From positions 1-20,849 of the forward strand of contig CAKMZG010000012.1 of NCBI GenBank assembly GCA_929200335.1: a stretch of 20,849 nt of DNA, given 5' to 3'. The notes below the pieces were generated by a model. It did not search any database, was not told the origin of the DNA, and worked only from the letters and a program-made list of their open reading frames with translations. Numbering within the stretch: the stretch's first letter is position 1; each line of letters starts with the position of its first letter. The stretch comes from an uncultured Alphaproteobacteria bacterium. Lineage in GTDB: Bacteria > Pseudomonadota > Alphaproteobacteria > Rhizobiales > Rhizobiaceae. Shown here piece after piece: positions 8,019 to 15,207 of this stretch. The translations under genes and the position numbers were made by a program.

Positions 8019-8993
8019 TTAAGCAAGGGCGATATTAGTAGCCGATAAATTCAATTCATCACCAAATGCACGTTGATAAAATTCTGCTACTAGCGTGCGT
8101 TCTAATTCATCACATTTGTTAAGGAAGGTTACTTGGAAAGCAAATTTAACATCGTCAAAAATCACTGCATTTTCTGCCCATGTTAATACGGTACGCGGGC
8201 TCATTACGGTTGAGATGTCACCATTGATAAAGGCTGCACGGGTCATATCCGCGATGCGCACCATTTGGCTAATGGTCTCGCCACCTTCTTTATTTTGAAG
8301 GTTTTTGATTTTAGCTTTGATGATGTTTACTTCTTGATCATGAGGCAGATAGTTAAGGGTTGTCACAATAGACCAACGGTCCATTTGGCCTTGGTTGATT
8401 TGTTGCGTGCCGTGGTAAAGCCCAGATGTGTCACCCAAACCAATGGTATTGGTGGTTGAAAATAGACGGAATGCTGGGTGGGGATGAATAACGCGGTTTT
8501 GATCAAGCAGGGTTAAACGGCCAGCAATTTCCAATACACGCTGGATAACAAACATCACATCAGGACGCCCTGCATCATATTCATCAAATACAAGCGCAAC
8601 ATTGTTTTGTAATGCCCAAGGCAGGATACCATCGCGAAATTCAGTGATTTGCACGCCATCTTTTAAGACGATTGCATCTTTACCCACCAAATCAATACGG
8701 CTGATGTGACTGTCTAAGTTTACACGAACAGTTGGCCAGTTTAAGCGTGCTCCCACTTGTTCAATATGAGTAGATTTACCCGTACCATGATAGCCTGTTA
8801 CCATTACGCGGCGGTTATGAGCATAGCCTGCAAGAATAGCCAATGTGGTATTGTGGTCAAACAGATAATCAGGATCAATATCTGGCACATGTTCAGTTTT
8901 CTCACTAAAGGCGGGAACCTTAAGATCACTGTCAATACCAAAAACCTCTCTAACAGATACTTCAGTATCAGGTAAATTTTTATGCTTGCTCAT
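8019..8993 (-). CDS. cobS: aerobic cobaltochelatase subunit CobS (AAA+ ATPase)
   Basis: CobS is the AAA+ motor subunit of cobaltochelatase; it forms a ring with CobT and drives cobalt insertion by the CobN subunit. The 324-residue protein shows a Walker A motif GYHGTGKST (67-75), Walker B ALVFDEYD (133-140), sensor-1 type STTNTIGLGD (179-188) and an Arg-finger region near MDRWSIV. The N-terminal segment before the ATPase core (VREVFGIDSDLKVPAFS) is typical of the family. It is the first gene of the cobS-cobT pair; 139 bp separate it from the J-domain gene upstream on the same strand, which may or may not be cotranscribed. No cobalamin riboswitch was recognised upstream of the pair. Confidence 0.97.
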   Translation of the reverse strand: MSKHKNLPDTEVSVREVFGIDSDLKVPAFSEKTEHVPDIDPDYLFDHNTTLAILAGYAHNRRVMVTGYHGTGKSTHIEQVGARLNWPTVRVNLDSHISRIDLVGKDAIVLKDGVQITEFRDGILPWALQNNVALVFDEYDAGRPDVMFVIQRVLEIAGRLTLLDQNRVIHPHPAFRLFSTTNTIGLGDTSGLYHGTQQINQGQMDRWSIVTTLNYLPHDQEVNIIKAKIKNLQNKEGGETISQMVRIADMTRAAFINGDISTVMSPRTVLTWAENAVIFDDVKFAFQVTFLNKCDELERTLVAEFYQRAFGDELNLSATNIALA

Positions 8994-9132
8994 AAAGCCT
9001 CCATGCCAGATTTTGGGTAGATTTTTAACTGCCCAACATTGATGCGATTGCAGTGCATCTTTTAAATTATGTGAATTAGCTCAAACTTAGATAGAATTGC
9101 TCTAAATATACCCTTTTAATCGGATAGTGCCG

Positions 9133-9738
9133 TTAGCACAACCCCGCTTGTTTGAGTTGTTTATAGGCTTGAATAATTTGTCGCAGACGGTCTTCTGTGC
9201 TGCGATCGCCTTGGTTGGCATCGGGGTGATTGAGTTTTACCAAGGCTTTGTATTTCTTATTAATATCTTCCTTGGTGGCTTTATCATCGAGACCAAGTGT
9301 TTTTAGCGCAGTTAGCTCTAATTTTTTCAATTGACGGGTGCCAGAGCCTGTTGCTCGTGTGCCAGCGCGATCACGCACTTTGTTAAACCAAGTTGGATTA
9401 GCGCGCAGCTTTTCGGGATCAATTTCTTCTTGAGCGCGATTGCTTGCTGTTTTCCATGTAGGGCGGTGGCCTGTCATGCTCTCTTTTTGGAAGTCGCGAA
9501 TTTCTTTATCACCGAGACCAGAGAAATAATTGTAGTTTTTGTTATATTCGCGTACGTGCTCCATGCAAAAATTTACGTATTCGCCTTCATAGTTGCGCCC
9601 TTTAGGGGCTTTGTGTGTGCCTGGCTTTTCGCAGCCTTCCCAATTACACTCGGCCGCAGCTCGTGCTTCTTCTTCAGCTTTTTTAGCGCCGCGAGGTTTA
9701 ATACCAATGGAATCAAATAATTTTGAATTTGTTGACAT
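9133..9738 (-). CDS. J-domain (DnaJ-like) protein with C-terminal J-domain
   Basis: This 201-residue protein has its J-domain at the C-terminus (about 143-200), including the HPD tripeptide at 171-173 needed to stimulate Hsp70 ATPase (ALKTLGLDDKATKEDINKKY, then KALVKLNHPDANQGDR). There is no G/F region or standard DnaJ zinc finger. The N-terminal part instead has CNWEGCEKPGTHKAP and FCMEHVREYN, giving Cys31, Cys36, Cys58 and His61, a possible metal site. The cytoplasmic partner is presumably DnaK; the client is unknown. In many alphaproteobacteria the same gene sits beside cobS and bolA, so the neighbourhood is conserved rather than newly made. The ATG at 9738 gives the family's usual start (MSTNSKLFDSIGIKPRG). 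Confidence 0.92.
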   Translation of the reverse strand: MSTNSKLFDSIGIKPRGAKKAEEEARAAAECNWEGCEKPGTHKAPKGRNYEGEYVNFCMEHVREYNKNYNYFSGLGDKEIRDFQKESMTGHRPTWKTASNRAQEEIDPEKLRANPTWFNKVRDRAGTRATGSGTRQLKKLELTALKTLGLDDKATKEDINKKYKALVKLNHPDANQGDRSTEDRLRQIIQAYKQLKQAGLC

Positions 9739-9900
9739 GGTGTCCGTTTTTGTTGCCTAGATTGAAGGTAATATCAAAATTTGATGGGCTAGATAGATTG
9801 TTATGCTTGAACTATTCATCGGAATAGGTAAGAACAGCACCAACTACACCCGATTAGGTTAGGTTATTTAGACCTATTTCCGCAGAAAGGAAACCAAAAA

Positions 9901-10182
9901 ATGTCAATGCAAGCACGAATTGAAGCTGCACTAAGCGAGGTTTTTGATCCCCAGCATTTGGAAGTGATCAATGAAAGTCATTTGCATGCTGGCCATCAAC
10001 CATCTTTTAATGGAGAAGGCGAGACGCACTTTCGAATTCGCATTGTATCTCAAAAGTTCGAAAATACCAAGCTTCTTGATCGCCATAGGCAAATTAATGA
10101 CGTGATTAAGGATGAATTTGAGCAAGGATTGCACGCTTTGGCTATCGAGGCAAAGACACCAGATCAATATGTTAAGCTATAA
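9901..10182 (+). CDS. bolA: BolA-family protein
   Basis: This 93-residue protein has the BolA fold signature: a first helix (ARIEAALSEVFDP), ESHLHAGH in the variable loop, THFRIRIVSQKFE in the central strands, and LLDRHRQINDVIKDEF followed by GLHALAIEAKTP. BolA proteins act with monothiol glutaredoxins (Grx4/GrxD type) in iron-sulfur trafficking and iron sensing, and some affect morphology and stress response. The His in RHR is the conserved residue that ligates the shared cluster. AGAAAGGAAA sits just before the ATG. It is divergent from the J-domain gene and followed by a hairpin that could terminate both it and ctrA. No glutaredoxin gene lies in the window. Confidence 0.94.
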   Translation: MSMQARIEAALSEVFDPQHLEVINESHLHAGHQPSFNGEGETHFRIRIVSQKFENTKLLDRHRQINDVIKDEFEQGLHALAIEAKTPDQYVKL

Positions 10183-10184
10183 AC

Positions 10185-10211
10185 AAAAAACCCGCGCAAA
10201 TTTTACGCGGG
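10185..10211 (-). terminator. intrinsic terminator of ctrA, possibly bidirectional
   Basis: CCCGCG (10191-10196) pairs with CGCGGG (10206-10211). On the minus strand the hairpin is followed by six T (10190-10185), placing a good terminator about 150 bp after the ctrA stop. On the plus strand, just after bolA, only a poor T stretch follows. Confidence 0.75.
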
Positions 10212-10271
10212 CTAAAGTTTTGGAGGAAATTATCAGCACAATATGATGTAATTTATTTTGTTAGTTTTTTT

Positions 10272-10360
10272 AGCTCGTTTAGCATTTAAGTAGATTCACT
10301 TAAATCAGGACTATTCGCGCCACTAAAGGAAACTAAAGCATCACCGTGCATGATGCTCTA
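10272..10360 (+). repeat. palindromic dispersed repeat, copy 3 (shortened, diverged)
   Basis: In the orientation of copy 1 this stretch matches in blocks: ATTTAAGT-agattc-ACTTAAAT replaces the 9-bp hairpin, GGACTATTCG replaces GAACTATTCG, and the end GTGCATGATGCTCTA replaces GTGCATCAAGCTCTA. About 15 bp around the second hairpin are missing. The hairpin bases have co-varied, keeping the arms complementary. The right border TAGAGC (minus strand) supplies the TAG stop codon of ctrA (10360-10358). Confidence 0.7.
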
Positions 10361-11071
10361 ACTTGCCATGACCTCTTGCTGATCAAGCGTATCCCCATCC
10401 ATTTCACGCAATACATAGCCACGACCCCATACGGTTTCGATGAAATTTGTACCGCCAGCAGCATTTGCTAGCTTTTTGCGTAATTTACAGATGAATACGT
10501 CAATGATCTTAAGCTCTGGCTCATCCATTCCACCATAAAGATGGTTTAAAAACATCTCTTTGGTAAGGGTTGTGCCTTTGCGAAGCGATAACAGCTCCAA
10601 CATTTGATACTCTTTACCAGTTAGGTGAACGCGTTGGCCACCCACTTCAACGGTTTTAGCATCTAGGTTTACACATAATTCACCAGTGGTGATCACAGAT
10701 TGTGCATGTCCCTTAGAGCGGCGAATAATCGCTTGAATACGGGCGATTAATTCATCTTTGTGGAATGGTTTGGTCATATAATCATCGGCACCAAAACCAA
10801 GTCCGCGAACTTTGTCTTCAATTCCGGCAAGGCCAGATAGAATAAGAATAGGAGTTTTAACCTTGGACAGCCTCAAGGTACGCAAAACCTCATAACCAGA
10901 CATATCTGGTAAATTCAGATCTAGCAAAATGATGTCGTAATCATAGAGTTTACCTAGATCAACACCTTCTTCTCCCAAATCCGTGGTATACACATTAAAA
11001 CTTTCGGATTTGAGCATCAGCTCAATACTTTGAGCGGTAGCGCTGTCGTCTTCAATCAGCAATACGCGCAT
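10358..11071 (-). CDS. ctrA: cell-cycle response regulator CtrA
   Basis: CtrA is the OmpR-type master regulator of the alphaproteobacterial cell cycle, controlling replication, division and often motility genes; its phosphate comes from CckA through ChpT. The 237-residue protein has a receiver domain with the acidic pocket IEDDS (7-9), phospho-acceptor Asp51 in ILLDLNLPDMSGYEV, and Lys101 in MTKPFHKDEL. The winged-helix domain (about 125-225) contains LTGKEYQMLELLSLRKG, DEPELKIIDVFICKLRKKL and VWGRGYVLRE, very typical of CtrA rather than other OmpR regulators. The C-terminal tail ends Met-Ala-Ser, not the Ala-Ala that serves as the ClpXP signal in Caulobacter, and the stop codon is on a repeat border. 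It is divergent from the fliJ-like gene across 514 bp. Confidence 0.97.
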   Translation of the reverse strand: MRVLLIEDDSATAQSIELMLKSESFNVYTTDLGEEGVDLGKLYDYDIILLDLNLPDMSGYEVLRTLRLSKVKTPILILSGLAGIEDKVRGLGFGADDYMTKPFHKDELIARIQAIIRRSKGHAQSVITTGELCVNLDAKTVEVGGQRVHLTGKEYQMLELLSLRKGTTLTKEMFLNHLYGGMDEPELKIIDVFICKLRKKLANAAGGTNFIETVWGRGYVLREMDGDTLDQQEVMAS

Positions 11072-11585
11072 AGTCTTCCCCTTTTAAAATTGCTTTGCCA
11101 GGAGCCATAATTCCTAACAAGCTTGGAGTTATCATGATGATAACGTCATCATTGACGCTTCATAAATTCGATGCGTTAACATTTGACACATAATGGTTAA
11201 CAAAAAGTAATTATTAATGGCAAGGGTGTTAATCAATTGTTTAGGGATGAATGTTTCAACTTATTGAGATTAAATATGAAAAGCTAAGTAAGTTTCTTAA
11301 AGTATAACTTTAACAAAGGCTTATAAGCGATTCTTGGGACTCATACCTTGATTGGGAAAAATTTTCCGTATCGATTAATTTTTTTTTGTGATTTTTTTTA
11401 AAAAAATTGGTGAAAATACGAATTCCTGAGTAAATTTTAACGAATTAGTTGTAAATTTGTATTAAATTTGATGAGAATTTGAGAGATTTAAGGTTAAAAA
11501 TAGAATCACTTAGTGATTATTTGTTAATATTTTTAGCAGTATTGTGAAAATCTCTTTGTGTCGCGTTTTGTAGGAGTATTGAGTA
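11072..11585. promoter_or_regulatory. long divergent control region between ctrA and fliJ
   Basis: This 514-bp, very AT-rich stretch has no credible coding frame. It contains three GANTC sites, the CcrM methylation target: GATTC 11329-11333, GACTC 11338-11342 and GAATC 11503-11507, the first two only 9 bp apart. The octamer ATGGTTAA at 11193-11200 is the reverse of TTAACCAT, a known CtrA half-site. Many TTAA words are present, but none with the exact 7-bp spacing of the full TTAA-N7-TTAA box. A T/A-rich tract lies at 11375-11407. The region probably holds cell-cycle-regulated promoters for ctrA; this is inference from family knowledge. Confidence 0.5.
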
Positions 11586-11981
11586 ATGAAGTCGCGTGAA
11601 GGTATTGTACGGTTAAAACGGTTTCAAGTGGAAGAAAAGCGCCGTCAGGTAAGTCAAATTCAGATCATGATTGCTGAGTTTGAAAAAATTTCTGTCGATC
11701 TTGAAAAACAAATTGCATTTGAAGAAGAAAAAGCAGGAATTACGGATAAAGAGCATTTTGCTTATCCTACCTTCGCTAAGGCTGCAGAATTGCGTCGGGT
11801 CAATCTTGAAGTATCAACCAATGAGCTACGCGGTAAATTAGATGCAGCCAATGATGAATTACAAGATGCTTTGGAAGACCTTCAGGCCGCTGAAAAGCGT
11901 GAGGCACGAGATGGTGGTGCCATTGATGAGGGCGCAGACTTTGCATCAGCAAAAAATCAAAGTCAATTTATGATTGGCTAA
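11586..11981 (+). CDS. fliJ: FliJ-like flagellar export chaperone
   Basis: This 131-residue protein is nearly all charged helix (coiled coil), beginning MKSREGIVRLKRFQVEEKRR with a long heptad-rich middle and the conserved ITDKEHFAYPTFAKAAELRR. This matches the short FliJ-type protein that in rhizobia and relatives lies divergent from ctrA. FliJ-class proteins associate with the FliI ATPase and FlhA at the flagellar export gate. No fliI or other flagellar gene is in the window, so the assignment rests on sequence pattern and the ctrA neighbourhood. AGGAG at 11572-11576 stands 9 bp before the ATG. A decayed repeat copy and then a strong terminator follow. It could alternatively be a structural coiled-coil protein without a flagellar role. 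Confidence 0.75.
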   Translation: MKSREGIVRLKRFQVEEKRRQVSQIQIMIAEFEKISVDLEKQIAFEEEKAGITDKEHFAYPTFAKAAELRRVNLEVSTNELRGKLDAANDELQDALEDLQAAEKREARDGGAIDEGADFASAKNQSQFMIG

Positions 11982-11990
11982 TTTTGCGCA

Positions 11991-12059
11991 TAGAGTATCA
12001 TGCACCTATATGAATCCAAAACCAGATCTAGAATCTTTTATTGTGCGTATAGCGTTTTA
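11991..12059 (-). repeat. palindromic dispersed repeat, copy 4 (decayed)
   Basis: Starting at TAGAGTATCATGCAC (14 of 15 bases as in the reverse of copy 3), this follows the copy 2 orientation through ATATGAATCCAAAA and CTAGAATCTTTTATT. It then jumps to GTGCGTATAGCGTTTTA, which resembles the opposite end of the element read in the other direction. The central hairpin is missing. It sits 10 bp after the fliJ stop codon. Confidence 0.6.
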
Positions 12060-12070
12060 AAATTGATAGA

Positions 12071-12102
12071 AACGGGCATCTTAACGGCGCCCGTTTTTTT
12101 TT
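12071..12102 (+). terminator. intrinsic terminator after fliJ
   Basis: AACGGGC (12071-12077) pairs with GCCCGTT (12089-12095), and the T run extends to 12102. It ends the fliJ transcript about 90 bp past the stop codon, beyond repeat copy 4, and separates it from the ABC importer operon. Confidence 0.88.
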
Positions 12103-12218
12103 GAAATATTTTGAAGTGCAATCTTCACGGAACTGTGTTTTGATGTATGGCATTATGTAAGCTACGTTTAATCTATGTAGGACTTATCCTATGAAAAAAC
12201 TTTTACAGGAGAAAGACA

Positions 12219-13451
12219 TTGAATACTCCCAAAATTATTAAATCTACTCTTTTAACCGCAGGTATTGCATTGCTTGGTGCCTTCCCTACACAAGCGGCTG
12301 ATCCCGATCCATCTAAATGGGATGAGACGGTTAACCAAGCTAAAGATCAGCACGTTTATTGGAACGCATGGGGCGGTGGCGCTCGTATTAATGATTATAT
12401 TGCTTGGGTTGGCCAACAGGTTAAAGCGCAATATGGCATCACACTTACTCATGTGAAACTGGATGACACGGCAAAGGCCGTTGCAACAGTTGTGGCAGAA
12501 AAATCTGCCGGACAAGATAAAGAGGGCAAGGTTGATCTGATTTGGATTAATGGTGAAAACTTCATCTCCATGAAAGAACAAGGCCTATTGTTTGGTAATT
12601 CTTGGACAACCAAATTGCCTAATTATCAATATGTAGATTTTGAAAACAACTCTACCATTGAAACGGATTTTACGTTGCCTACCGATGGCATGGAAAGTCC
12701 TTGGGGTGGGGCAAAGATGGTTTTCTTCTATGATTCAGCTAATGATATTAAGATGCCGGATTCATTTTTGGAATTGGTAGAATGGACAAAAACAAATCCT
12801 GGACGCTTTACTTATCCGCAGCCACCGAATTTTATTGGCTCTAGTTTCTTAAAACAGGCGCTTACTGAAGTTGTTGAAGATCGCTCTAAATTGCTTAAAC
12901 CTGTGATCGAGTCAGAATTTGATGCAGTAGTTGCACCACTCTTCACAGCTCTTGATAAGATGCACCCAAATCTTTGGCGTCAGGGTAAGGCCTATCCAAA
13001 AAATCATGAAGCCATGGGGCAATTGATGGCAGATAATGAGCTGGATATTATTTTTGCTTTTAATCCATCCTATGCATCTTCAAAAATTGCCAATGATGAA
13101 TTGCCAGATACTGTGCGCTCGTTCACTTTTTCAAAAGGCACCCTAGGTAATACACATTTTGTGGCAATTCCTTATAACTCGAAAGCTAAAGCAGCAGCGC
13201 TTGTAGTTGCAAATTTTTTGATCTCACCTGATGCGCAGGCTCGCAAACAGGATCCAAACATTTGGGGTGACCCAACCGTATTGGCTATGGACAAATTATC
13301 CGATGCAGAGCGTGCAAAATTTGATGCGCTTGAATTGGGTGTTGCAACCTTAAAACCATCAGAGCTTGGCCCTAAATTGCCAGAACCTCATCCAACATGG
13401 ATGAGCCGCTTAGAAGTGGAATGGGCAAAACGATATGGTGTAGCCAATTAA
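12219..13451 (+). CDS. ynjB: YnjB-type ABC transporter solute-binding protein
   Basis: The 410-residue product is the periplasmic binding protein of the three-gene importer that continues with ynjC and ynjD. It has a Sec signal peptide (STLLTAGIALLGAFPTQA) with cleavage expected before ADPDPSKW. Family features include HVYWNAWGGGARINDYIAWV near the mature N-terminus, DLIWINGENFISMKEQGLLFG, and SPWGGAKMVFFYDSA. The start is a TTG at 12219: AGGAG (12208-12212) is ideally placed before it, and the signal peptide begins there. An ATG at 12191 is in another frame and stops after 16 codons. The transported solute is unknown; YnjB resembles the thiamine/iron/putrescine class of binding proteins in fold, but I would not name a ligand. 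A gap of 61 bp separates it from the permease. Confidence 0.9.
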   Translation: MNTPKIIKSTLLTAGIALLGAFPTQAADPDPSKWDETVNQAKDQHVYWNAWGGGARINDYIAWVGQQVKAQYGITLTHVKLDDTAKAVATVVAEKSAGQDKEGKVDLIWINGENFISMKEQGLLFGNSWTTKLPNYQYVDFENNSTIETDFTLPTDGMESPWGGAKMVFFYDSANDIKMPDSFLELVEWTKTNPGRFTYPQPPNFIGSSFLKQALTEVVEDRSKLLKPVIESEFDAVVAPLFTALDKMHPNLWRQGKAYPKNHEAMGQLMADNELDIIFAFNPSYASSKIANDELPDTVRSFTFSKGTLGNTHFVAIPYNSKAKAAALVVANFLISPDAQARKQDPNIWGDPTVLAMDKLSDAERAKFDALELGVATLKPSELGPKLPEPHPTWMSRLEVEWAKRYGVAN

Positions 13452-13496
13452 GTTCTAAGAATAACCACAAGCCAATTGATTTGGCTAATGATGAAT

Positions 13497-13515
13497 AAAA
13501 GGAGCGAGTGAGATT
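13497..13515 (+). promoter_or_regulatory. ribosome-binding site with apparent ATT start codon for ynjC
   Basis: AAAAGGAG (13497-13504) is a strong Shine-Dalgarno sequence. Eight bases later comes ATT (13513-13515), followed in frame by TTA AGA TTT GCG CCT, giving (M)LRFAPALAL, the N-terminus I expect for this permease. The frame has no ATG or GTG between the preceding stop (13492-13494) and here. A GTG at 13508 is out of frame and stops after three codons. Confidence 0.6.
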
Positions 13516-15207
13516 TTAAGATTTGCGCCTGCACTTGCTCTTTTTATCTTAATAGCGCCGATTTTATGCGGCCTATTGGGTACCTTATTTCCTGCTTTTG
13601 GGTTTTTACCAGCCTTGGGCGGAGAGACGTTCTCTCTTGAGCCATTTAAAGCCTTAATGGCAAAGCCTGGAATTTTACAGTCCATCTGGTTGAGTTTTTC
13701 AACTGCTATTGTTACCACTATGATTGCTCTGAGCATTGTTGCACTTTTTGTTGCGGGCTGGTCGCGTAGTAAAATTTTTAAAACTATGCAGCATTTGGTA
13801 TCACCCTTATTGTCCATCCCACATGCCGCAGCCGCTTTTGGTCTAGCCTTCTTGATTGCGCCATCGGGCTGGTTAATGCGGTTGATATCTCCGATGTTCA
13901 CTGGGTTCATTCGCCCACCGGATGTGTTAATATTGCAAGATTCCAATGGGCTGGTGATGATGTTGGGGTTGATCATTAAAGAAATCCCATTTTTATTATT
14001 GATCACTTTAGCTGCGATGCCACAAGTGCAGGGTGATGCCTATAGCAAAATATCCAGCAGCATGGGCTATGGGCGAATTAGTGGTTTCATTTATACCACT
14101 TGGCCAAAGCTCTATGGCCAAATTCGACTGGCTGTTTATGCGGTGATTGCCTATGCCAGTTCCGTTGTGGATGTGGCAATCATCTTGGGGCCTAGCAGTC
14201 CTGCGCCTCTTGCTGTGCGGCTGCTTGGGTGGATGAGCGATCCAGAACTTTCTTTTCGTTTTGAGGCTTCAGCGGGTGCGTTGTTGCAACTATTAGTTAC
14301 CCTCTCTGCCCTATTATTTTGGTTAGGCTTTGAAAAAATAGCGGCAGCATTAGTTGCTCACTCTCGCAACCAAGGCTTGCGCTGGCAAAAAGATGTGATC
14401 CTGCGCTATTTTGGATTGAGCGGTATGGTATTTGTGATTTTTGCAATCACAACAGGTCTTATAATTTTAGCTATTTGGTCGGTTGCAGGTTTTTGGTCAT
14501 TTCCAAATGCCTTGCCCAATGCATTGACATTGAAGCATTGGATAAAAGCCCTTCCAGTTCTAAAAGAGCCGTTTATTAATGCTATAACAATTGCAGGGCT
14601 TGCTACATTATTTGCCATTGCAATCACGCTGGCATGTTTAGAGCGAGAGGCACGCTTTAATAAAGGGGGCAAGCGTACAACAGGTACAAAAGCGCAGTCT
14701 TTATTATACCTGCCTTTATTAGTGCCACAAGTTGGCTTTGTTTTTGGACTTCAACTAATGTTCATTCATCTTAGTCTTGATGCCACATGGTTTGCACTTG
14801 TATTTGTACATCTTATTTTTGTGCTGCCCTATGTATTTTTGTCCTTAGCAGATCCTTGGCGGGCATGGGATACGCGCTACGGCTTAATTGCTTTTGGATT
14901 GGGTGCTAGCGCTAATCGTATGTTATGGCGTATTAGATTGCCCATGTTATTGCGTGCCATATGCACAGCTGCAGCAGTTGGTTTTGCAGCCTCTCTAGGG
15001 CAATATTTACCCACTATTTTGATTGGAGCAGGGCGAATTTCCACCATCACCACTGAGGCAGTAGCTTTAGCATCTGGTGGCAATCGCCGTTTAATAGGGG
15101 TTTATGCATTCTTACAAATGCTCTTACCCTTTATTGGTTTTTCAATTGCTGCCATAATCCCAGCAATCCTGCATCGCAATCGTAAAGACTTGAAGGTGAA
15201 TACATAA
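13513..15207 (+). CDS. ynjC: YnjC-type ABC transporter permease (two fused membrane domains)
   Basis: The 564-residue integral membrane protein carries two binding-protein-dependent transport (BPD) domains in one chain, as in YnjC, ThiP and FbpB relatives. The first permease half covers roughly residues 50-270, with the EAA-like loop around DAYSKISSSMGYGRISGFIY. The second covers roughly 330-550, with its loop near YGLIAFGLGASANRMLWRIR. About twelve membrane helices are visible. I place the start at ATT 13513 rather than TTG 13576. The strong ribosome-binding site is at 13497-13504. Codons 13513-13575 are open and encode a first helix (LRFAPALALFILIAPILCGL) that belongs to the family pattern; the later TTG would cut that helix and has no ribosome-binding site. 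Its TAA overlaps the ynjD ATG by one base, implying translational coupling. Confidence 0.85.
   Translation: MLRFAPALALFILIAPILCGLLGTLFPAFGFLPALGGETFSLEPFKALMAKPGILQSIWLSFSTAIVTTMIALSIVALFVAGWSRSKIFKTMQHLVSPLLSIPHAAAAFGLAFLIAPSGWLMRLISPMFTGFIRPPDVLILQDSNGLVMMLGLIIKEIPFLLLITLAAMPQVQGDAYSKISSSMGYGRISGFIYTTWPKLYGQIRLAVYAVIAYASSVVDVAIILGPSSPAPLAVRLLGWMSDPELSFRFEASAGALLQLLVTLSALLFWLGFEKIAAALVAHSRNQGLRWQKDVILRYFGLSGMVFVIFAITTGLIILAIWSVAGFWSFPNALPNALTLKHWIKALPVLKEPFINAITIAGLATLFAIAITLACLEREARFNKGGKRTTGTKAQSLLYLPLLVPQVGFVFGLQLMFIHLSLDATWFALVFVHLIFVLPYVFLSLADPWRAWDTRYGLIAFGLGASANRMLWRIRLPMLLRAICTAAAVGFAASLGQYLPTILIGAGRISTITTEAVALASGGNRRLIGVYAFLQMLLPFIGFSIAAIIPAILHRNRKDLKVNT

Noticed and set aside
8994..9132. 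Cobalamin riboswitch upstream of cobS
   Set aside because: I could not find the conserved B12-box pattern in the 139-bp gap, and the gap is short for a full cobalamin riboswitch.
11297..11313. Full CtrA box TTAA-N7-TTAA before ctrA
   Set aside because: The TTAA pair here is spaced by 9 bases, and other TTAA pairs in the region also miss the required 7.
13485..14006. Open frame of 173 codons on the minus strand opposite ynjC
   Set aside because: It lies opposite the conserved permease frame, shows no domain pattern and would start inside a membrane-coding region.
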